Below, piece after piece: positions 44,001 through 51,281 of a stretch of DNA of 64,000 nucleotides. The notes under the pieces are model-generated. The model was not told where the DNA came from and made no database searches. It was given only the letters and a program-made list of their open reading frames with translations. Position numbers and translations under genes: made by a program. This DNA comes from Actinomyces sp. oral taxon 414 (GTDB lineage: Bacteria > Actinomycetota > Actinomycetes > Actinomycetales > Actinomycetaceae). The stretch is from NCBI RefSeq assembly GCF_001278845.1, contig NZ_CP012590.1, forward strand, positions 1 to 64,000, read 5' to 3'. The stretch's first letter is position 1. The number at the start of each line of letters is the position of its first letter.

Positions 44001-46093
44001 AGGCGCGGGCCCCGGCGCCGGTCGCGGGCCCGACGGCGTCCGGCGTCGTGCGGGTCGGGGCCGGGGCGGGCGGCCGGGCCGGTCTCGATGGCGCCGATCT
44101 CCGACAGCAGTTGGAGGCCGTCGCGCACGGCGCGCGGGTCGGGGGCGTCCAGGAAGGGGAAGTCCTCCACGGCGCCCAGTCCGAGCGCCGCCATCTGCAA
44201 GATGACCGACGCCAGGGAGGTGCGCAGGATCTCCGGCTCGGTGTACTCCGGGCGCGAAAGGTAGTCGGCCTGCGAGTACAGGCGGATGGCGACGCCGTCG
44301 GCCACGCGCCCGCAGCGGCCCGCCCGCTGGTCGGCGCTGGCCCGGCTGACCGGCTCAATGGGCAGGCGCTGGACCTTGGTGCGGGCCGAGTAGCGGGAGA
44401 TGCGGGCCAGGCCCGGGTCGACGACGTAGCGGATGCCGGGCACGGTCAGGGAGGTCTCGGCGATATTCGTGGCCAGCACGATGCGGCGGGCGGAGTGGGC
44501 CTCGAAGACGCGGTGCTGCTCGGCGGCGCTCAGGCGCGAGTACAGGGCGACGACCTCGACCGCCCCGGGCGTGCGGGCCCGGCCGTCCGGGGTGTAGCGG
44601 TGGCCGAGGTGGTCGATGAGTGCCGCCTCGGTGTCGCGGATGTCGCGCTCGCCGGCGAGGAAGACGAGGATGTCGCCGGCGCCGGTGGCCATGAGTTCGT
44701 CGACGGCGTCGAGGATGCCGGTGACCTGGTCGCGGTCCTCCTGCGGGGCCGGCTCGGGGCTCGGGTGCGGGTTCGGATTCGAGTTCGAGCCCGGGCGACC
44801 GGCGCGGCCGCGGCCGGCGGAGGCCCGGCCGCGGGGGGAGGCCGCGGTGCGCGCCCCCGCGGTGCGCGGTGGGCGGGCCGCGGCGGCTCGGGCCGCGGCG
44901 GCTCGGGCCGCGGCGGCTCGGGCCGCGGCGGCTCGGGCGGCCTCGCGGCGCTCGCGGGCGGCGGCGCGCACCGCCGGGTCGGGGGAGGTCAGGGCCTCCA
45001 GCTCGGCGTCGGTCAGCTCGCCGATCGGGGCGCCGCCGTCGCCGGGGACGTGGCCGCCGGCGCCGTGGGGGGTGTGGCCGGGCCCGGCGTCAGAGGCGTC
45101 GTCGGCCAGCAGCGGCCGGTAGCGGATCTCGACGGGGTAGGTGCGCCCCGACACTTCGATGACGGGGGCGGGAACGCGGGCGTCGGGGGAGTCGGAGTCG
45201 GCGCCGGCGCCGGCGCCGGCGGGGCCTGCGCCGGGGCCGGCATCGGCATCCGCTCCGGGGCCGGCGCCCGCTCCGGCTCCGGCGTCGGACTCCCGACCGC
45301 GGGCGATGACGCGCCCGAAGTGCTCGGCGAAGCGCGCCGAGTCGATGGTGGCCGAGGTGATAATGACCTTGAGGTCGGGGCGGCCGGGCAGCAGGCGCGC
45401 CAGGTAGCCCAGGATGAAGTCGATATTGAGGCTGCGCTCGTGGGCCTCGTCGACGATGATGGTGTCATAGCGGGCGAGCATGGGGTCGGACTGGATCTCG
45501 GCGAGCAGAATGCCGTCGGTCATGAGTTTGACGAGGGTGCGGGGGCCGGTCTCCTCGGTGAAGCGCACCTGGTAGCCGACCACCCCGTCGCGCCCGATGG
45601 GCGTGCCCAGCTCGTGGGCGATGCGCTCGGCCACGCTCCGGGCGGCGATGCGCCGGGGCTGGGTGTGGCCGATCATGGCGGTGATGCCGCGGCCCAGTTC
45701 CAGGCAGATCTTGGGCAGCTGGGTGGTTTTGCCGCTGCCGGTCTCGCCCGCGACGATGACGACCTGGTGGTCGCGGATCGCCTCGGCGATCTCCTCGCGG
45801 CGGGCTGAGACGGGCAGTTCCTCAGGGTAGACGATCGCGGGCACGGACGCGGCGCGCTCGGCGAGCTGGTCGGGGGTGAAGCCGGGCCACTCGGCGCGCC
45901 GGGGCGTCCGACGGCGGCCGGTCCGGCGCGCGCCGCGGCCGCGACCGCGGGTGGGGGCGGGGCTGCGCTCGGGGCGGTGGGCGGAGTCGGGCTCGGTGCG
46001 CTCGGCCCGACCGGCGGGCCGGGACCCGCTGCGGCGCTCGGGCTGGGACTCGGATTGAGGGTCGGCGCGGTGCGCGGCTGGTGTGTCCTCCAT
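41036..46093 (-). CDS. hrpA: ATP-dependent RNA helicase HrpA
   Basis: A 1685-residue DEAH-box helicase. Walker A GETGSGKTTQLPK lies near residue 120, DEAHERS near 213, then the SAT motif ITSATIDSARF, IVLATNIAETSLTVPGIRYV, SADQRAGRCGRVADG, helicase-associated and OB-fold domains, and a C-terminal DUF3418 region. It is longer than the usual 1300 residues because of low-complexity insertions. One is a 15-base tandem repeat coding ARAAA (about 44880-44945); others are Ala/Gly/Pro linkers near 45190-45290 and 42000-42180. The start is ATG 46093; an in-frame ATG at 46114 is an alternative. It acts in mRNA or ribosome-associated RNA processing. Confidence 0.9.
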   Translation of the reverse strand: MEDTPAAHRADPQSESQPERRSGSRPAGRAERTEPDSAHRPERSPAPTRGRGRGARRTGRRRTPRRAEWPGFTPDQLAERAASVPAIVYPEELPVSARREEIAEAIRDHQVVIVAGETGSGKTTQLPKICLELGRGITAMIGHTQPRRIAARSVAERIAHELGTPIGRDGVVGYQVRFTEETGPRTLVKLMTDGILLAEIQSDPMLARYDTIIVDEAHERSLNIDFILGYLARLLPGRPDLKVIITSATIDSARFAEHFGRVIARGRESDAGAGAGAGPGADADAGPGAGPAGAGAGADSDSPDARVPAPVIEVSGRTYPVEIRYRPLLADDASDAGPGHTPHGAGGHVPGDGGAPIGELTDAELEALTSPDPAVRAAARERREAARAAAARAAAARAAAARAAAARPPRTAGARTAASPRGRASAGRGRAGRPGSNSNPNPHPSPEPAPQEDRDQVTGILDAVDELMATGAGDILVFLAGERDIRDTEAALIDHLGHRYTPDGRARTPGAVEVVALYSRLSAAEQHRVFEAHSARRIVLATNIAETSLTVPGIRYVVDPGLARISRYSARTKVQRLPIEPVSRASADQRAGRCGRVADGVAIRLYSQADYLSRPEYTEPEILRTSLASVILQMAALGLGAVEDFPFLDAPDPRAVRDGLQLLSEIGAIETGPAARPGPDPHDAGRRRARDRRRGPRLTPIGRRLARLPIDPRLGRMLLQAGDLGCAGEVMVIVAALSIQDVRERPADRQEAADALHRRFADPTSDFLTYLNLWRYLRTQSRDLSGSAFRRMCRAEFLHYLRVREWQDVHAQLRQLARPLGLAAPPVELPTARSIRAAAAALEPGTQAATIAHGDVAAAVVALGRSADTPDTDAIHRSLLVGLLSNVGNWDERRREYAGARGTRFTIWPGSGLRRKTYDWVMTAELVETSRLFARTVAKVDARWIEETAERAGLSRHVYGEPYWSTRHGAAMVHEKVLLYGMTLVADRPATLASVGTDSARQVAREMFIRSALVEGDWHARHGFVARNRELVEELGDVERRRRVHGLLADDETLFRFYDERVPDDVHGANDFDAWWRRQKRRRPDLLDFTRELLLPGGHDASGYPDAWVQGDLTLGLDYVFSPGAPDDGVAVRVPVEVLGRLTPDGFDWLVPGMRPELVVATIRALPKRVRRRLVPAPDVGAQVWETICERVPGADGADGASAPSIPFRQAFAAAVARLRDVEITDDDWAEAAERLSDHLRIAFVALDARGRQIDRGTDLVALQRRLSGRTEQAVRSAVRGALAQAMAEARSQSDRERKRGGKGRDRERGRGAGAAGTGGPGAVDPATPGGPDGAGAVSGAGTAPSGPGAGTAGGAPAPGPVPGAPVRPGSIRAGLAERRGLTDWPSGVPGLGEPDASTIPATVESTGPAGLVVRGYPALAAVSPTTSDLTILPDANAQAAAHGEGVVALALARTILPTGRVTSRWGSAESLALAASPYRSTEALVVDIQLAAARTVAGRWAEASGRRLDEVRERAVFEELVALMRQGLEDEVLRVARTTAAALSAQREVERAVAEHTSLALLSTLQEVREHAAALVFDGFVAATPADQLAHLPRFLRALALRVDKARSSPSRDAALSYQVGRAEEMLAAARARAGALPPDAGREAALVEARWLIEELRVSLFAQTLGTSRKVSLQRIGKLLAKV

Positions 46094-46138
46094 AGGCGGA
46101 CCATTGTCCCCCATATGTCCCCGCGCGCTCTTCGGGCG

Positions 46139-46228
46139 TATCCCCCGCGCGCCCCCGGGCCGGTGCCAACGGCCAGCCCAGTCCACGGAGGACACCATGT
46201 ATCCCCCGCGCGCCCCCGGGCCGGTGCC
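46139..46228. repeat. 29-base direct repeat upstream of hrpA
   Basis: Two identical 29-base copies beginning TATCCCCCGCGCGCCCCCGG, at 46139-46167 and 46200-46228, 61 bases apart (start to start). They lie immediately upstream of hrpA on its 5-prime side and could be paired regulator sites or a local duplication. Confidence 0.7.
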
Positions 46229-46401
46229 CCTCTTCGACCGGTCGGGTGAGTCTCCTGTGGCGCGGTGGTGGTCATTCCCGTGGGGTTCCCGCCCTGTCCG
46301 GCGGCCCGCCGTCGCGGTTGGAGGCGTCGGCATGGGCCGCGCGGGAATGATCTCTGGCTGTGGCGGCCCCGCCGTCGTGGTCGTAGGCGTCGGCGGGGCT
46401 C

Positions 46402-46533
46402 AAAAAGGTGGCTGGCGCATATCTTTCGGGTGCGCGGCGGCTCCAGCGCGTCCGGAGAATGGCGTCATTGCGCCATTTCGTGGCGGGAGGGGCGCGGGGC
46501 GGAGGGTGAAAGATCAGCGACGGCCACCTTTTT
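46402..46533 (+). repeat. Repeat family R4, copy C
   Basis: A 132-base element with AAAAAGGTGGC and GCCACCTTTTT ends, inner TATCTTTC and GAAAGATC, and centre AATGGCG-TCATTG-CGCCATT. Compared with copy B the stem has G-C to A-T type changes on both sides, so pairing is preserved. Flanking GAGCCGCCGGAC at the right end is also conserved. I see no gene in the rest of 46115-46783. Confidence 0.82.
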
Positions 46534-46783
46534 GAGCCGCCGGACCGCCCCGTCCCCGGCACTCCCCCGCCCGCGACGAGACGGATGGGGCGAACGGGGC
46601 GGATGTGACGACAACCTCGCGCGCAGCGGTCTCCACGGGCGCGCCCGCGTCCGCGACGCGGACGGGCCGGGTGGGGTGGGGCGGCGATGGGACCGCTCGC
46701 GTCCGCGGGCGGTGCGAATCATCCCGGAGTCGTTGGCGTTCCGGTCCTGTTCGATCGAGTATTGCAATTGCTGTACTGCTGCG

Positions 46784-47266
46784 ATGGAAGTATCCGAGTT
46801 TCCCGATCTGGAGAGGGTCGCCCGTCAGACCGATGATGTGGTTAGGGCTGCTCGGGCGCGCCTGGTCGGGGCCGTCCGAGCAGCGCACAACAGCGGCATG
46901 ACGCAGACGGAGATCGCCCGTCGGACGGGGCGCTCCCAGCCGGAGATCTCCCGCCTTCTGCGCTTCCGCGGGACGACGCCGCTGGCCAGGCGCCTGCGCA
47001 ATCATCGCGACGAGGTGATCGCGCAGGTCGCGGCGGCGGGCGGTTCGCGGGTGCGGGTCTTCGGCTCGGTCTCCACCGGTGGGGAGCACGAGGGCTCCGA
47101 TATAGACCTGCTCATCTGCGCAGCTCCCGGAACCGGCCTCCTCGAGATCTCCAGGCTGGAGCTACGGCTCTCCGAGCTGCTGGGAACCGGCGTCGACGTC
47201 GTCCCCGACGACTCCATCCGCCCCTCGATGCGCCGTTGCGTCCTGTCCGAGGCGGCGCTCCTGTGA
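46784..47266 (+). CDS. HTH-nucleotidyltransferase protein (MNT/antitoxin type)
   Basis: A 160-residue protein. The N-terminal helix-turn-helix is MTQTEIARRTGRSQPEISRL (residues about 39-58). The C-terminal minimal nucleotidyltransferase has the signature GSVSTGGEHEGSDIDLLI, with the conserved Gly-Ser and paired Asp that bind metal. MNT-domain proteins adenylylate HEPN-type toxins in MntA/HepT systems, and the HTH would allow autoregulation. The next gene, 28 bases downstream, encodes a small helical protein that could be the partner, but it lacks an obvious HEPN motif. Confidence 0.8.
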   Translation: MEVSEFPDLERVARQTDDVVRAARARLVGAVRAAHNSGMTQTEIARRTGRSQPEISRLLRFRGTTPLARRLRNHRDEVIAQVAAAGGSRVRVFGSVSTGGEHEGSDIDLLICAAPGTGLLEISRLELRLSELLGTGVDVVPDDSIRPSMRRCVLSEAALL

Positions 47267-47294
47267 CCCCGACCGGACCAAATGAGGAGGCTCA

Positions 47295-47594
47295 GTGGAG
47301 CGGGATGAAATTATTGAGTCGATCGTGTCCGAGTACGATCTGGAGGCCGGATTCATCGGACAATTGCGCATGCGGAGATTCGACCGGGCGGGCGCGCGGC
47401 GGATATCGGATGCGATCCGCCGGATCTCCCCTGAGGGGGATGTCTTCGACATCCGGATGGCTCGTCATCTCTATGCTATTCCGATTCTCGCGTACTGGCA
47501 GAGAGAGCGACTGCCCTCGGGCGAACAGTGCGATCTTGATGAATTCGTCGACCGGTTGTTCGAGGTCTGCGTCCATGCTCTGGGCGCACCGTGA
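47295..47594 (+). CDS. Small helical protein downstream of the HTH-nucleotidyltransferase
   Basis: A 99-residue protein starting at GTG with GAGGAGG upstream. It is predominantly helical (MERDEIIESIVSEYDLEAGF, RRFDRAGARRISDAIRRISP, HLYAIPILAYWQRERLPSGE, DLDEFVDRLFEVCVHALGAP). The form recalls small immunity or toxin-partner proteins. I find no RxxxxH HEPN motif, so a HepT-type toxin is not supported. Its position directly after the nucleotidyltransferase suggests joint function. Confidence 0.65.
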   Translation: MERDEIIESIVSEYDLEAGFIGQLRMRRFDRAGARRISDAIRRISPEGDVFDIRMARHLYAIPILAYWQRERLPSGEQCDLDEFVDRLFEVCVHALGAP

Positions 47595-47786
47595 TCTGCT
47601 GATGATCGTTGAGGGATTTTCGGAGGCTCCCGGTGGTTCTGAGGGCGCGGTAGGAGGATGTGCGATCCCGTGGACGACCGCCGCTGGCAGTGGCATTCGA
47701 GGCGTTCTCGCGAAGAAGATTCAATGGCGCGAGGCTGCGGTCAGAAGGCCTCTGCTTAGACGGTCCCCGAAGGAGGGTGATTATTG

Positions 47787-49322
47787 GTGAGTGAGGGGAT
47801 GCTGCGCTTCGATGTGCCCCCGTGGTGCTCGGAGAAGCCGAACGTTCCTCTCGCCGCAGTGCTTCCCGTAGTGCGGGAGGAGGGACTCTCGTGGGTGATG
47901 TCCGACGTGTGGGTGGTGACTCGGGAGGGCACTCCGAGTGATCTTTGGCGAGTGCTGAACGCCGCCGAGAATGACGACGTCCCGGTCGAGTGGGCGACCA
48001 TTGAGCAACTTGCCCTCTGGGAGCGCCAGTGCAACGACATCACCCTGCGCGGCTACAACAATCCCGGTGATGCGGAACCGGCGATCGAGATCGTGGCTTT
48101 CGACTCCGGCCCGTGGGAACTCACTGTTCACGATCCAAGTCGTCTGGACACGGTCCTGCTGCGCGATCTTGGCGGGATGTGGGTGCTCGTCAACGAGCGC
48201 GGCGAGGCGCAGGCGCCGGTCGACGGCCCGAACCCTCTCGATTCGTGCGGGGCGTGTTATAGTGGGCGCATTGAGGAGGGTGAACGGTTCATGTATGACA
48301 GATCGGTGGTCTACGGGCCGGCCGAGTGGGCGGTGGTGACGGGGAACATCGCACCATCGGTTTTGTTCGTGCGGTTGGAGGCCTCGGGTGAGGAGGCCTT
48401 CTTGAATATCACGGGCATCCACGATAATTGGTTGTGCAGCAGTCCCGAGTACTGGCCGGCTACGGGAGAGCGCATCCGGGTGTGCAAAGTGCCCATGCCC
48501 GACTCGGATAGGAATAGGATCCGTGTGGTGCGATGGGAGGGCGCGCTGGAGGGCGTTGTGGGCGGGTGGTTCCCGACGCGGGATCTGTCGACGCCTCCGG
48601 GTCTGGGGCCGATCGAGCGGGCGGTGGTGGTCGAGCACCGTGATGAGGATCTGCTGGTGCGCCTGGAGGAGAGCGGAAGAGAGTGCGTCCTGCCCGCGAC
48701 CTCCCTGTCCTATTTTCAGGATGAGTGCGCCAAGGAGCACTGGCCGGGGGTGGGTGAGCGGGTGCGGGTGCGCAGGCTGGGGGTGTGGCCCGGCGGCGAG
48801 GTGCGCGTCAGCTGCACCATGTTCACGGACAAGCCGATCATTCCCAATCCGCCGTCGTTCTACGCGTCCCGGGACAATCGATCGTACGAGTCGGTGATCG
48901 CCTACACGCGGACTCTGCCGGAGGCGGTGGTGGAGCGGGTGCGGGCGGTGGGAGACGCCGTCTCGGCGCGCGACTGGGACCGGGCCGAAGAGCTCACTTC
49001 ACACAACCGCCTGGGCTGGGAGGAGGTCGATGACTTCATGACCACCTATGGGTGGCCGCCCTACACGCCCCTGCCCGAGGACTTCGAGAAGGACATGTAC
49101 GCCGCGCCGCTGCGGGACGGGGGCGACTGGATCGACTGCCTGCTGTGGACTGAGCGGGAGCGGCCCAGCGATGTCGAGATCTCCCTCAAGATCATCCCCG
49201 CCCCCGATGATCCCGACCGCCTGGACGCGAGCCTGGTGCGCATGCGCGCCGTCGGCTTCCGCTACCCCGGACGCTTCGACCAGCGCCCCAGACCCCAGGG
49301 GCCGGCCTGGACCGTCCTGTGA
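47787..49322 (+). CDS. Multi-domain protein with S1-like module pair, immunity-like
   Basis: A 511-residue protein. Residues 1-160 are an unassigned domain. About 170-345 hold two S1-like modules (YGPAEWAVVTGNIAPSVLFV with EYWPATGERIRVCKV, and LGPIERAVVVEHRDEDLLVR with HWPGVGERVRVRRLG), closely related to the protein at 36988-37539. The C-terminal part (VIAYTRTLPEAVVERVRAVG, EVDDFMTTYGWPPYTPLPED, WTERERPSDVEISLKII) looks like a separate immunity-type domain. GTG 47787 is preferred for the AGGAGGG upstream; a TTG lies one codon earlier. Stacked immunity-like domains suggest defence against several toxins, which is inference. Between 47595 and 47786 I see no supportable gene. Confidence 0.68.
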   Translation: MSEGMLRFDVPPWCSEKPNVPLAAVLPVVREEGLSWVMSDVWVVTREGTPSDLWRVLNAAENDDVPVEWATIEQLALWERQCNDITLRGYNNPGDAEPAIEIVAFDSGPWELTVHDPSRLDTVLLRDLGGMWVLVNERGEAQAPVDGPNPLDSCGACYSGRIEEGERFMYDRSVVYGPAEWAVVTGNIAPSVLFVRLEASGEEAFLNITGIHDNWLCSSPEYWPATGERIRVCKVPMPDSDRNRIRVVRWEGALEGVVGGWFPTRDLSTPPGLGPIERAVVVEHRDEDLLVRLEESGRECVLPATSLSYFQDECAKEHWPGVGERVRVRRLGVWPGGEVRVSCTMFTDKPIIPNPPSFYASRDNRSYESVIAYTRTLPEAVVERVRAVGDAVSARDWDRAEELTSHNRLGWEEVDDFMTTYGWPPYTPLPEDFEKDMYAAPLRDGGDWIDCLLWTERERPSDVEISLKIIPAPDDPDRLDASLVRMRAVGFRYPGRFDQRPRPQGPAWTVL

Positions 49323-49383
49323 GCGGATGCGGGCGGCCGTGGGCCCCGCCGCCCCGACGCCGTCGGCCTCTACGATGTGCTGC

Positions 49384-51204
49384 ATGACGGAGCGATGCCG
49401 CGGCGCCTGCCTGAGCGCGTGGGAGCGGAGGTCTGAGTGGCCGCTGACCGCCATCGCCCTGGTCTTCCTCGCCATCTACGCGTGGGAGGTCATCGCCGAC
49501 CTGCACGGGGCGGCGCGGGCGGGCACCGAGCTGGCGATGAATGCGATGTGGGCGGTCTTCGTCGCCGACTACCTCGTGCGCCTGGCCCTCGCCCCGCAGC
49601 GCGGCCGATGGTTCGTCAGGCACCTGTTCGACCTCGCCGTCGTCGCCCTGCCCGTACTCAGACCGCTGCGGCTGGTGCGGCTGATCGCCCTGATCGGGGT
49701 GCTCCACCGCGGCGCGGGCATGGCGCTGCGCGGGCGGATCACGGCGTACACGGCCGGCGGCGTGACCCTGCTCGTCCTCGTCTCCTCCCTGGCGGTGCTC
49801 GACGCCGAGCGGGGCGCCCCCGGCACGCCCATCCACACCTACGGCGAGGCGGTGTGGTGGGCGCTGGCGACCATCACGACCGTCGGCTACGGCGACCTGG
49901 CCCCCGTGACCGCGGTGGGCAGGTGGGCGGCGGTCCTGCTCATGATCGGCGGCGTCGCGCTCGCCGGGGTCGTGACGGCGACGCTCGCCTCCTGGATCGT
50001 GTCCCTCGTCGCCGAGGAGAACGCCGAGCAGGAGGCGGCGACGCGCGCGCAGGTCGAGGTCCTCCAGCGGCAGGTGGCCGCGCTGAGCGAACGCGTCGGG
50101 CACCTGGCGGAGGTCGGCCGGCCGGGGACGGACGCGGGAGCGGGGCCAGAGCCGGGTCCAGGGGTAGAAGCGGGGCCGGGGCCGGGCGGGGAGCCGGGGC
50201 CAGCGGCGGGCGCGGACGGGCGCCCTTCCGATCCCGCCCGCCCCGTCGGCCTGTTCGTCGGGCTGGCCGTCCTCGACGTCATTCAGCTCGTCGACGCCCC
50301 GCCCGGGCCCGACGAGAAGATCGTCGCCCTCGACCAGACGGTCGCCGCGGGCGGACCCGCCGCCAACGCCGCCGTCGCCTTCGCCGCCCTGGGCGGACGG
50401 GCCCTCCTGGCCGCGCCGGTTGGCGCCGGTCCCCTGGCCGAGCTCATCCGCGCCGACCTGACGGCCTGCGGCGTCGAGCTCATCGACTGCGCCGCCGCGC
50501 CCGCCGCACCGGGGGCCGACGCCGCGGCGGGCCCATCGGTCTCCTCGTGCACGATCACCGCCGCGACCGCCGAGCGCTCGGTGGTGTCCACCAACGCCCG
50601 CGCCCGGCCCGACCCCGCCCCGCTGAGCGCCCTGGCCGACGCCGTCGCCGCCGGGGCGCCGGCCCCCGACGTCGTCCTCGTCGATGGTCACAACCCGCCC
50701 CTGGCCCGCGTCGGGCTCGACCTCGCCGAGCGGGTCGGCGCGCTGCGGCTCATGGACGCCGGCTCGTGGAAGGACGACGCCGCCGACCTGCCCGGGCGCT
50801 GCGACGTCGTCGCCCCCTCCGCCCGCTTCCACCCGCCGGGCCCGGCCGGGGCGCTGCGCGAGCCCGCCGACGTCGCCGCCTGGCTGCGCGGCCGGGGCGC
50901 GGGCGCCGTCGTCCTCACCCGCGGAAGCGCGCCGGTCCTGTGGTGGTGCGGGGAGCGGAGCGGCAGCGCGGCGCCGCCCGCCATCGAGGCGGTCGACACC
51001 CTGGGGGCCGGGGACGTCTTCCACGGGGCGCTCGCCCTCGCCCTCGCCCGCGCGCTGCCCGGGCGGCGATCGGGCGGCGGGGGAGCGGCCCGCATCGCCC
51101 CCGCCACCCTGGCCGACGCCGTCGCCTCCGCCTGCGCCGTGGCCGCGGCCTCGACCGAGCACTTCGGCACCCGCGCCTGGATCGGCGCGATTCCGGGCTG
51201 GTGA
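49384..51204 (+). CDS. Voltage-gated K+ channel fused to PfkB-family sugar kinase
   Basis: A 606-residue single open frame with two unrelated halves. Residues about 18-235 form a six-helix K+ channel: S4-like Arg-rich LRPLRLVRLIALIGVL, S5, pore helix with selectivity filter TITTVGYGDL near residue 167, then S6 GGVALAGVVTATLASWIV. A coiled stretch (EQEAATRAQVEVLQRQVAAL) and a Gly/Pro/Glu linker lead to a PfkB kinase (about 285-606) with AAGGPAANAAVAFAALGG and the catalytic signature DTLGAGDVFHGAL. No in-frame ATG or GTG is visible near the domain boundary, so the kinase seems to be made only as a fusion. An ATG at 49375 is an alternative start. Confidence 0.85.
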   Translation: MTERCRGACLSAWERRSEWPLTAIALVFLAIYAWEVIADLHGAARAGTELAMNAMWAVFVADYLVRLALAPQRGRWFVRHLFDLAVVALPVLRPLRLVRLIALIGVLHRGAGMALRGRITAYTAGGVTLLVLVSSLAVLDAERGAPGTPIHTYGEAVWWALATITTVGYGDLAPVTAVGRWAAVLLMIGGVALAGVVTATLASWIVSLVAEENAEQEAATRAQVEVLQRQVAALSERVGHLAEVGRPGTDAGAGPEPGPGVEAGPGPGGEPGPAAGADGRPSDPARPVGLFVGLAVLDVIQLVDAPPGPDEKIVALDQTVAAGGPAANAAVAFAALGGRALLAAPVGAGPLAELIRADLTACGVELIDCAAAPAAPGADAAAGPSVSSCTITAATAERSVVSTNARARPDPAPLSALADAVAAGAPAPDVVLVDGHNPPLARVGLDLAERVGALRLMDAGSWKDDAADLPGRCDVVAPSARFHPPGPAGALREPADVAAWLRGRGAGAVVLTRGSAPVLWWCGERSGSAAPPAIEAVDTLGAGDVFHGALALALARALPGRRSGGGGAARIAPATLADAVASACAVAAASTEHFGTRAWIGAIPGW

Positions 51205-51265
51205 AACGCGCTGGTGCGCGCGGCCCGATCGGGGCCGGGATGGACGGTGGCGATCCACGCAACTG

Positions 51266-51274
51266 TGACATACT
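51266..51274 (+). promoter_or_regulatory. Extended -10 promoter of the beta-propeller gene (leaderless)
   Basis: TGACATACT: an extended -10 (TGn) followed by CATACT at 51269-51274, seven bases before the ATG at 51282. No Shine-Dalgarno sequence lies between, so transcription would start at or next to the start codon. The -35 region is weak, as is normal for extended -10 promoters. Confidence 0.5.
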
Positions 51275-51281
51275 TCATCAC

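Noticed and set aside
47658..47760. Short open frame after AGGAGG between the helical protein and the 511-residue protein
   Set aside because: The AGGAGG touches the ATG, leaving no spacing for initiation, and the peptide has no features.
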